From an uncultured Microbacteriaceae bacterium (GTDB lineage: Bacteria; Actinomycetota; Actinomycetes; Actinomycetales; Microbacteriaceae), in the NCBI GenBank assembly GCA_946481135.1, contig CAMLMQ010000010.1, forward strand, positions 1 to 37,935: 37,935 bases of DNA, in the 5' to 3' direction. The notes below the pieces were generated by a model, which was given only the letters and a program-made list of their open reading frames with translations, did not search any database and had not been told where the DNA came from. Of this stretch, positions 32,051 to 37,935 are shown piece by piece (position 1 is the stretch's first letter; the number at the start of each line of letters is the position of its first letter). The translations under genes and the position numbers were made by a program.

Positions 32051-32824
32051 GACCTGTCCCTCCTCCTGCCGCTCGGGCAGCTCGTGCTGCTCGAGCGGGA
32101 GCACCCACGTGCCCTCGCTGTTGTTGAAGCTCGACCGCACGTGCAGCGTCACGCCGTGGCGGCGCGCGTACTCGACGGCGCGGATGTAGAGCACCTTCGC
32201 CCCGGCGGCGGCGAGCTCGAGCATCTCCTCGCTCGTCAGACGCTCGAGCTTGTGCGCCTTCGGCACGACCCGGGGGTCGGCCGTGAACACGCCGTCGACG
32301 TCGGTGTAGATCTCGCACACGTCCGCGCCGAGCGCCGCGGCGAGCGCCACCGCGGTCGTGTCCGATCCGCCGCGGCCGAGCGTCGTGATGTCCTTGCTGT
32401 CGCGGTTGAAACCCTGGAAGCCGGCGACGATCGCGATCGCCCCGGCGTCGAGCGCCTCCCGCACCCGGCCGGGCGTGACATCCACGATGCGGGCCGAGCC
32501 GTGCCGGTCGTCGGTGATCATCCCCGCCTGGCTGCCGGTGTACGACCGCGCGTCGTGCCCCATGCTCTTGATCGCCATCGCGAGCAGCGCCATCGAGATG
32601 CGCTCCCCCGTCGTGAGCAGCATGTCCATCTCGCGCGGATCGGGGATCGGCGTCACCTCGTGCGCGAGGTCGATGAGCTCGTCGGTCGTGTCGCCCATCG
32701 CCGAGACCGCCACCACGACGTCGTTGCCCGCCTTGCGGGTCTCGACGATGCGCTTCGCCACCCGCTTGATGCTCTCGGCGTCGGCGACGCTCGACCCGCC
32801 GTACTTCTGCACGATGAGGCTCAC
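31532..32824 (-). CDS. lysC: Aspartate kinase, alpha subunit
   Basis: The 430-residue enzyme phosphorylates aspartate, the first and usually feedback-controlled step to lysine, threonine and methionine. The catalytic half starts [20 protein letters not shown] (KYGGSS signature) and includes [36 protein letters not shown] and [15 protein letters not shown]. The C-terminal half has two ACT domains. An internal start gives a beta subunit. The GTG start has AGGAGC as ribosome binding site. TAAACT (32878-32873) is a likely -10 with a leader of about 40 nt. The dnaX-recR-lysC-asd order seen in related genomes is broken here by a plus-strand gene pair. Confidence 0.97.
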   Translation of the reverse strand: MSLIVQKYGGSSVADAESIKRVAKRIVETRKAGNDVVVAVSAMGDTTDELIDLAHEVTPIPDPREMDMLLTTGERISMALLAMAIKSMGHDARSYTGSQAGMITDDRHGSARIVDVTPGRVREALDAGAIAIVAGFQGFNRDSKDITTLGRGGSDTTAVALAAALGADVCEIYTDVDGVFTADPRVVPKAHKLERLTSEEMLELAAAGAKVLYIRAVEYARRHGVTLHVRSSFNNSEGTWVLPLEQHELPERQEEGQVVEEPIITGVAGDLNEAKVTVVGVPDVPGKAAEIFTIVAKTGANIDMIVQNVSAAATGLTDISFTLPKAEGEKVMTALTVEQESAGFQSLQYDDQIGKLAVVGAGMRTSAGVSAQLFTALSDAGINIEMISTSEIRISVVTRADQLQHAMRIVHTAFGLDGDAEAVVYAGTGR

Positions 32825-32872
32825 GGTGGTGCTCCTGAGGGGTGGGATGTGGGCGAGCCGCCCTGTCGAGGA

Positions 32873-32878
32873 AGTTTA
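32873..32878 (-). promoter_or_regulatory. Candidate -10 of the lysC promoter
   Basis: TAAACT (32878-32873) precedes the GTG by about 48 nt. The -35 is weak. The region overlaps the 5' end of the divergent lipoprotein gene. Confidence 0.4.
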
Positions 32879-32898
32879 GTGGGGCGACAATGGCCGTC

Positions 32899-33900
32899 AT
32901 GACGCGGAGGTTCAGGGGCCTCGCCGCCGGACTCGTCGGGGGACTCGTGTCGGCGCTGCTGATCGGCTGCTCGGTGCCCCCGCCCGACGCGTGGCTCCTT
33001 CTCGCGATCCGGCATGACACCCGGCTGGACGGCGATGTGATCCCGCAGCCGACCGACGTCACCTTCCCGATGACGCTGACCTCCGACACGGCGGGCGGGT
33101 TCTGGGGACACTCCGCCGGTTCGTGGCTCCACCTCGACGCCGACGGGGGGACGGTGCGGCGCTTCAACCTCGTCGACGACAGGGCTCCGAGGGAGTTGCA
33201 CGGGCTGGCCGCCCTCACCCCGGAGCGACTCGTCGTGTCGGCGGGCGCCGACGGCGCGGCCGGCGCCCTGCACGTGTTCGACACGACGTCGGGCTCGTGG
33301 GAGGTCATCCACCGGGACACCTCGCTTCTCGGCGACGTGGCCACGCGAGGCAACGACATCTACGTGGTCGCCTACGCGACCGACGAGGGCGTCTTCACCG
33401 TGCGGCGCATCGAGCCCGCCGCCCCGGGAGGAGCGGTCGACGTGACCGGTCGGCTGCCCTGGCCGACGCCGTTGACCCCGGCCCTGCACGGCACGGTCGC
33501 GATCGCGGTCGGCCCCGACGACACCGTGTACGTCGCGACGCAGGCGGAGCGGATCGTCGTGGATGCCGACGGGGGCATCCGCGACCGGGCGCCCGCGGAG
33601 GTGGTGTCGCCCGACGTGGCCGTCGGACCGGATGGCACGGCGGTGTGGACATCCGGATCGACCACGCTGCCGGTCGCGCCCACCCGCGTGATCGTCGCAT
33701 CCGATGAGGCCCGCGCGGTGATCGCGGCGACCGGTTGCGACGACGGCCGCCTCGTCGTCGGGCCGGGAACGGGCGACACGGTGCTCGAGGCGCCATGCGC
33801 GGCGCGCGGCCTCGCCTGGGTGGGACCGGGCATCCTCGTCGCCGCGGTCGGCGGCGAGAGCGGCGCCGTGCTCGTCCGCGCCGAGGCACCCGGCGACTGA
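32899..33900 (+). CDS. Lipoprotein with likely beta-propeller fold
   Basis: The protein of 333 residues has a lipoprotein signal (LIGC, Cys24). The mature part reads as a series of repeated short beta-strand units with Gly and Asp turns and Trp: GGFWGHSAGSWLHLDADGGT, GLAALTPERLVVSAG, GTVAIAVGPDDTVYVATQAE, SPDVAVGPDGTAVWTSGS, GLAWVGPGILVAAVGGESGA. That is the look of an NHL/SMP-type beta-propeller, but the assignment is structural guesswork and the role is unknown. The ATG at 32890 would add three residues. The second ATG (32899) is chosen because GACAAT lies 7 nt before it. GH114 follows after 28 nt. Confidence 0.75.
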   Translation: MTRRFRGLAAGLVGGLVSALLIGCSVPPPDAWLLLAIRHDTRLDGDVIPQPTDVTFPMTLTSDTAGGFWGHSAGSWLHLDADGGTVRRFNLVDDRAPRELHGLAALTPERLVVSAGADGAAGALHVFDTTSGSWEVIHRDTSLLGDVATRGNDIYVVAYATDEGVFTVRRIEPAAPGGAVDVTGRLPWPTPLTPALHGTVAIAVGPDDTVYVATQAERIVVDADGGIRDRAPAEVVSPDVAVGPDGTAVWTSGSTTLPVAPTRVIVASDEARAVIAATGCDDGRLVVGPGTGDTVLEAPCAARGLAWVGPGILVAAVGGESGAVLVRAEAPGD

Positions 33901-33928
33901 TGGGCGGGCGCGCGGCGAGAATGGCGGA

Positions 33929-34717
33929 GTGACGCGCCTCCTGCCGCTCGGACTGCTCGTCGTGCTGCTGTCCGGATGCGTGCCCGCGCCCACCGAGGAC
34001 GACGACATCCGGCTGCCGCCCGCGGGCGCGCGGTTCGACTACCAGCTCGGCGGCACGTACGAGCCGCCCGACGGCGTCGAGGTGGTCGTGCGCGACGCGA
34101 CGGCCGAGCCGGCCGGCGGGATGTACTCGATCTGCTCCGTCAACGGCTTCCAGACCCAGCCCGGCGAGGGCGAGCACTGGCTGTCGGAGCACCCCGACCT
34201 CGTGCTGCGCGCCGACGGCGCGCCGGTCGCCGACCCGGACTGGCCCGACGAGTACCTGCTCGACACGTCGACGGAGCAGAAGCGGATGGAGATCGCCGCG
34301 CTGCTCGGCACGGTCGTCGCGTCGTGTGCGATCGCGGGCTTCGACGCGGTCGAGATCGACAACCTCGACAGCTACGCCCGCTCGGGCGGCGCGCTCACGA
34401 TCGAGCACAACATCGACCTCGCCGCCCGCTACGCCCGCGTCGCCCACGACCTCGGGATGGCGATCGCGCAGAAGAACGGCGCCGGATCGTCGGAGCGGCT
34501 CCGCGACGAGGTGGGCTTCGACTTCGCGGTCACCGAGGACTGCGCGCGGTTCGACGAATGCGCCGACTACACCGACGCCTACGGCGACCTCGTGTTCGAC
34601 ATCGAGTACTCGGCCGAGCACCTCGCCGCGGCCTGCGACGCCGTGGGCAGCGCCGTGCTGCGCGACCGCGACCTGGTGGCCGCGGGAACCCCGGGTTACG
34701 TCTTCGAGACCTGCTGA
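33929..34717 (+). CDS. GH114-like (endo-alpha-1,4-polygalactosaminidase family) lipoprotein
   Basis: The lipoprotein of 262 residues (LSGC, Cys17) has a glycoside hydrolase family 114-type barrel. Characteristic pieces are FDYQLGGTYEPPDGVEVVVR at the start, GMYSICSVNGFQTQPGEGEH, YLLDTSTEQKRMEIAALLG, GFDAVEIDNLDSYARSGGAL with the conserved Asp-Asn, and GMAIAQKNGAGSSERLR. GH114 members cleave alpha-1,4-galactosamine polymers (exopolysaccharide such as Pel-type material). The family is broad, and the residue-level catalytic evidence is only partial. The GTG start has a weak GAGAAT 6 nt upstream. It shares orientation with the preceding lipoprotein and may act with it at the cell surface. Confidence 0.8.
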   Translation: MTRLLPLGLLVVLLSGCVPAPTEDDDIRLPPAGARFDYQLGGTYEPPDGVEVVVRDATAEPAGGMYSICSVNGFQTQPGEGEHWLSEHPDLVLRADGAPVADPDWPDEYLLDTSTEQKRMEIAALLGTVVASCAIAGFDAVEIDNLDSYARSGGALTIEHNIDLAARYARVAHDLGMAIAQKNGAGSSERLRDEVGFDFAVTEDCARFDECADYTDAYGDLVFDIEYSAEHLAAACDAVGSAVLRDRDLVAAGTPGYVFETC

Positions 34718-34753
34718 CGCGGGACGGGCTCGCTCAGGGCTCTCGCACGGCGA

Positions 34754-34812
34754 TGTCGCGACGGACCCCCGCGCGACACCAGGGAGCCGCGCACGCGGGG
34801 GTCCCCGGTGTC
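34754..34812 (+). terminator. Terminator region with competing hairpins after the GH114 gene
   Basis: The main stem is GGACCCCCGCG (34763-34773) with CGCGGGGGTCC (34794-34804), 11 perfect bp. Two alternatives use parts of the same bases: TGTCGCG/CGCGACA (34754-34760 with 34772-34778) and GACACC/GGTGTC (34775-34780 with 34807-34812). It separates the plus-strand pair from the convergent phosphatase gene. Confidence 0.55.
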
Positions 34813-34836
34813 AGAGAGGGGTCTATGGCGAGTTCT

Positions 34837-35610
34837 TCAGCGCGACCCGAGGAACTCCTCGACGACCTCGGCGGTGTCCTCCCAGCCCTCGACGGCGCGG
34901 GTCGGGATGCCGAGGGCGATCACCGGGAAGTCGTTGCCGTCGGGGTCGAGGCGGTCGCCGACGAACAGCATCTCGTCAAACGAGATGTCGGTGAGTTCGG
35001 CGAGCTTGCGCATCCCGTACGCCTTGTCGATGCCGCGGCGCGTGATGTCGACGCTCGTCGAACCTCCGGAGCGCACCTCGAGGTCGGGGAGGTGCTCCTG
35101 CACCGCGGCGCGGAGGGCGTTCTTCTTCTCGCCTGACGGGTCCCACGCCTTCTTCGCGTCGACGGGCGCGGACTGGCCGAGAGCCGAGAACGTGATCTGC
35201 GAGCCGCGGTCCTCCAGCACGGGGCCCCAGACCTCGGCGCCGTTGTCGGGCTCCCAGAAGCCGAGGCGCTTCGCCTCCGACTCGACCGCCGCGAGGGCCC
35301 GGGCCTTCTGGTCGTCGGTGAGGTTCTCGGCGTACTGCTGACGCCATCCGTCGCCGTCGTGCAGGTAGTACTGGGTGCCGCACGTCGGCATGAGATGCAT
35401 GCGCGCGAGCGCCTCGGGTGCGATGGGGAGGTTCGCGATGAGCTGCGACTCGAACTGACCGAACTGACCGCCCGAGATCACGCACACCTCGACCTCGCCG
35501 AGCAGCCGCACGAGCAGGTCGCCCATGCGGGGATCGATCGCGGTCTTCGAGGGGGCGAGCGTGTCGTCGAGGTCGAAGGCGACGAGGCGGATGTCGGCGG
35601 TGTCGGTCAC
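34837..35610 (-). CDS. HAD-IIB family phosphatase (phosphomannomutase-like)
   Basis: The HAD hydrolase has 257 residues. Motif I is LVAFDLDDTLAPSKTAI (nucleophile Asp and Asp+2), motif II VCVISGGQFGQFE (Ser), then a type IIB cap, and motif IV FVGDRLDPDGNDFPVI (metal Asp residues). It resembles eukaryotic phosphomannomutase and sugar-phosphate phosphatases of this class, but the substrate is not set by sequence. The GTG at 35610 is preferred; a TTG two codons earlier is possible. recR is immediately upstream (16-nt gap), so it is probably at the end of the dnaX-recR transcript. Confidence 0.88.
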   Translation of the reverse strand: MTDTADIRLVAFDLDDTLAPSKTAIDPRMGDLLVRLLGEVEVCVISGGQFGQFESQLIANLPIAPEALARMHLMPTCGTQYYLHDGDGWRQQYAENLTDDQKARALAAVESEAKRLGFWEPDNGAEVWGPVLEDRGSQITFSALGQSAPVDAKKAWDPSGEKKNALRAAVQEHLPDLEVRSGGSTSVDITRRGIDKAYGMRKLAELTDISFDEMLFVGDRLDPDGNDFPVIALGIPTRAVEGWEDTAEVVEEFLGSR

Positions 35611-35626
35611 GGGCAACCAGTCTGCC

Positions 35627-36226
35627 TCACGACTCGACGGTGCGGCGCCCCTCGAACGCTCGACCGAGCGTCACCTCGTCGGCGTACTCCAGGTCGCCGC
35701 CGACCGGCAGCCCCGACGCGAGACGCGTCACCGTGAGACCCGGCTGCACGAGCAGGCGGGTGAGGTAGGTGGCGGTCGCCTCGCCCTCGAGGTTCGGGTC
35801 GGTCGCGATGATGACCTCGGTCACGGTCGAGTCGGCGAGGCGCTGCACGAGCTGCTGGATGCGGAGGTCGTCGGGGCCGATGCCGTCGATCGGGCTGATC
35901 GCGCCGCCGAGCACGTGGTAGAGCCCACGGAACTCCCGCGTGCGCTCGATCGCGACGACATCCTTCGCCTCCTCGACGACGCAGATCGTCGCGGGGCTGC
36001 GGCGGGGGTCGCGGCAGATGCCGCACGTCTCCTGCTCCGCGACGTTGCCGCAGATCGCGCAGAACCGCACCTTGTCGCGCACCTCGGTGAGGATCTGCGC
36101 GAGACGCGTGGTGTCGAACGACTCGGTCTGCAGGATGTGGAACGCGATGCGTTGCGCCGACTTCGGCCCGATGCCCGGCAGCCGGCCGAACTCGTCGATG
36201 AGCTCCTGGACGATCCCCTCGTACAC
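35627..36226 (-). CDS. recR: Recombination protein RecR
   Basis: RecR (199 residues) works with RecO/RecF to load RecA on gapped DNA. It has the N-terminal helix-hairpin-helix ([20 protein letters not shown]), the four-Cys zinc finger in [20 protein letters not shown], and a Toprim fold ([16 protein letters not shown] and [19 protein letters not shown]). It begins 3 nt after the dnaX stop codon, the usual dnaX-recR arrangement. GTG start. Confidence 0.98.
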   Translation of the reverse strand: MYEGIVQELIDEFGRLPGIGPKSAQRIAFHILQTESFDTTRLAQILTEVRDKVRFCAICGNVAEQETCGICRDPRRSPATICVVEEAKDVVAIERTREFRGLYHVLGGAISPIDGIGPDDLRIQQLVQRLADSTVTEVIIATDPNLEGEATATYLTRLLVQPGLTVTRLASGLPVGGDLEYADEVTLGRAFEGRRTVES

Positions 36227-36229
36227 GGC

Positions 36230-37935
36230 TCAGCTCTCCGGGGTGTCGAGCACGGCGGGCGGGTCGGCGGGCCGCAGGCTCTGCTCTTCGAGGAAGCTCG
36301 CCCCGAGGATCTCGCGCACCACGGCCTCGCCGTAGCGGGCCTTGCCGTCGGCGGTCGTCGCCTGCGGGGCCGGACGGGTCGGCGGCGCGGCCGCGGGGGC
36401 GGTGCGGGCCGACGGCGCCGGGTCGGGCTCCGGCCGCGGGTCGGGGTCCGAGTGCGGGTCGGGCTCCGGCCGAGAGTCGGACTCCGGCGCGGCGGCCGGC
36501 GAGGTCTCCGCGCTGGCCGGGATGGCGACGACGTTCCACTCCGGCGCCGGGGGCAGGGGATTCTCGTCGGCGGGGGACGGGTCGGCCGGAGGAGCCTCGG
36601 GGGGCGGCGGGGCGGCGACGGCCCCGTCGTGGCGGGTGAGGAACTTCACCCGCACCCCGAGCACCTCGTGGATGGCGCCGCGCAGCAACTCGCTGACGCT
36701 CTCGCCGGGGCCGTGGGGCTGCTTGAACTTCGCGACGTCGGCGTCGGTCGCGAACGCGACGGTGAGCACGTCGTTCTCGAACGCACGGGGGGCGGCCGTC
36801 TGCAGCGACATCCAGGCCGTGCGCTTCGCGTTCTTGACGATCTCGAGGATCTCGGGCCACGCGTCGCGCACCTGGGAGAGCGACACGGGCGTGGTCTGCG
36901 GCTCGGGGACGTCGGCGGCGGGCTCCTCGGCGGCGGGGGGCTGCTCCGCGGAGGAGGGTGCCTCCGCGGCCGGCTCGCCGACGGGTTCCGGAACGGACTC
37001 CGGGGTGGGCTTCGGTGGCGCGACGACCGGCGCGGCCGCCTCCTCCTTCGCCTTTCGCGCCTCGCGGATGTCGACGGGCGGGGTCGCGGGCCGGTCGGGG
37101 ACGGCGCGCATCGAGGGGTGCTCGTCGATGCCGATGCGCCGCTCGAGGCGCTCGACGCGGGCGAGCGCCCCGCGGTCGGACTCGTCGGCCGCGGGCACGA
37201 GCAGCCGCGCCACCATGAGCTCTAGATGCAGCCGCGGCGACGTGGCCCCGGTCATCTCCGTGAGGGCCGTGTTGACGACGTCGGCGGCTCGGGAGAGCTC
37301 GGCCGCACCGAACGCGGACGCCTGCGCCGCCATCCGATCGATCTCGTCTTGGGGCACCCCGCGCAGCACGGCCGCCGCCCCGTCGCGCGTGGCCGCGACG
37401 ACGATGAGGTCGCGCAGGCGCTCGAGGAGGTCCTCGACGAAACGCCGCGGATCCTGGCCCGTCTGCACGACACGGTCGACCGCCGAGAAGACGCCCGCGG
37501 CATCCCGGGCTCCCAGCGCGTCGACGACCTCGTCGAGGAGCGCCCCGTGCGTGTAGCCGAGCAGGGCCACCGCACGCTCGTAGCCGATCGTCGATCCCTC
37601 CGACCCGGCGATGAGCTGGTCGAGCAGCGACAGTGTGTCCCGCACCGAGCCCCCGCCGGCCCGAACGACGAGCGGCAGCACGCCGCCGTCGACCGACACC
37701 TTCTCGTCGGTGCAGAGCTGCTGCACGTAGTCGAGCATCTGCGCGGGCGGAACGAGGCGGAACGGGTAGTGATGGGTGCGGCTGCGGATCGTGCCGATGA
37801 CCTTCTCGGGCTCGGTCGTCGCGAAGATGAACTTCACGTGCTCCGGCGGCTCCTCGACGAGCTTCAGCAGCGCGTTGAAGCCCTGCGGCGTCACCATGTG
37901 CGCCTCGTCGAGGATGAAGATCTTGTAGCGGTCGC
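36230..37935 (-). CDS. dnaX: DNA polymerase III subunits gamma/tau, N-terminus outside window
   Basis: The frame is open to the right edge, so the first part (Walker A, zinc finger) is missing. The visible portion begins with the Walker B region DRYKIFILDEAHMVTPQGFN and continues with LVEEPPEHVKFIFATTEPEK and the SRT motif (TIRSRTHHYPFRL), then the clamp-loader domain III. A Pro/Ala/Glu-rich linker and the tau C-terminal part follow. DnaX is the motor of the clamp loader. The low-complexity second half (PAADESDRGALARVERLERR, then a long PAPEPT-type stretch) is normal for high-GC actinobacteria. No frameshift signal was looked for in the missing part. Confidence 0.95.
   Translation of the reverse strand, partial: DRYKIFILDEAHMVTPQGFNALLKLVEEPPEHVKFIFATTEPEKVIGTIRSRTHHYPFRLVPPAQMLDYVQQLCTDEKVSVDGGVLPLVVRAGGGSVRDTLSLLDQLIAGSEGSTIGYERAVALLGYTHGALLDEVVDALGARDAAGVFSAVDRVVQTGQDPRRFVEDLLERLRDLIVVAATRDGAAAVLRGVPQDEIDRMAAQASAFGAAELSRAADVVNTALTEMTGATSPRLHLELMVARLLVPAADESDRGALARVERLERRIGIDEHPSMRAVPDRPATPPVDIREARKAKEEAAAPVVAPPKPTPESVPEPVGEPAAEAPSSAEQPPAAEEPAADVPEPQTTPVSLSQVRDAWPEILEIVKNAKRTAWMSLQTAAPRAFENDVLTVAFATDADVAKFKQPHGPGESVSELLRGAIHEVLGVRVKFLTRHDGAVAAPPPPEAPPADPSPADENPLPPAPEWNVVAIPASAETSPAAAPESDSRPEPDPHSDPDPRPEPDPAPSARTAPAAAPPTRPAPQATTADGKARYGEAVVREILGASFLEEQSLRPADPPAVLDTPES

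Overview
The window reads as chromosomal DNA of a high-GC Gram-positive actinobacterium, most likely of the Microbacteriaceae. The support is about 70 % GC throughout, Asp-Ala written as GGATGCC almost everywhere, a zinc-finger-free TopA with a Lys/Arg tail, an Lsr2 nucleoid protein, an actinobacterial Tad pilus cluster, overlapping lysC alpha/beta genes, and the dnaX-recR-lysC-asd backbone. No rRNA, CRISPR array, insertion sequence or prophage is visible. The assignment is by inference, without a database search.

Layout. 1-2.3 kb: the N-terminal part of a secreted CAP-domain protein (minus, cut by the window edge), a VIT1/CCC1-type metal transporter, tRNA-Thr(CGT) and a TetR repressor with a candidate self-operator. 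2.4-10.8 kb (all minus): lipoprotein alpha/beta hydrolase, holB, topA, then a Tad/Flp pilus cluster of five genes (TadA ATPase, one TadB/C-type membrane protein, DUF4244 pilin-like peptide, TadE, TadE/G-like). 11.3-13.3 kb: acetyl-CoA synthetase. 13.4-14.7 kb (minus): a lipoprotein, the C-terminal remnant of an SGNH hydrolase, RidA and a DUF4177-like peptide. 14.7-18.9 kb (plus): class A penicillin-binding protein with two PASTA domains, metallophosphoesterase, tRNA-Pro(CGG), lsr2. The order holB-topA-tad-acs-RidA-DUF4177-PBP-phosphoesterase parallels the Rv3644c-Rv3683 stretch of Mycobacterium tuberculosis as I remember it, minus several genes.

18.9-25.4 kb (all minus): thymidine kinase, an orphan LuxR-type response regulator, an Rv2578c-type radical SAM protein under a near-consensus SOS box, malate:quinone oxidoreductase, a lipoprotein SGNH hydrolase, and an unusual 550-residue protein that joins an ECF sigma factor, a zinc-binding anti-sigma motif, membrane segment(s), a proline-rich stalk and Ig-like domains. 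Divergent from it is a 1102-residue cell-wall-anchored DUF11 surface protein, followed by a convergent membrane-anchored protein of the same stalk-plus-Ig style. This 23.0-30.1 kb block is the best candidate for an under-described system: a sigma factor that may carry its own anti-sigma and surface sensor, placed beside the surface proteins it could control.

30.2-37.9 kb: asd and lysC (alpha plus internal beta start), then a plus-strand pair (lipoprotein and a GH114-like glycosidase lipoprotein) set into the housekeeping backbone, then a HAD-IIB phosphatase, recR and the C-terminal part of dnaX (minus, cut by the window edge).

Two sequence-level patterns run across the window. Seven genes have a TANNNT-like hexamer exactly 6 nt before the start codon, as expected for leaderless transcripts. 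Seven small inverted repeats with a run of four to six G (or C) in the loop sit in three intergenic regions and none was seen in genes.
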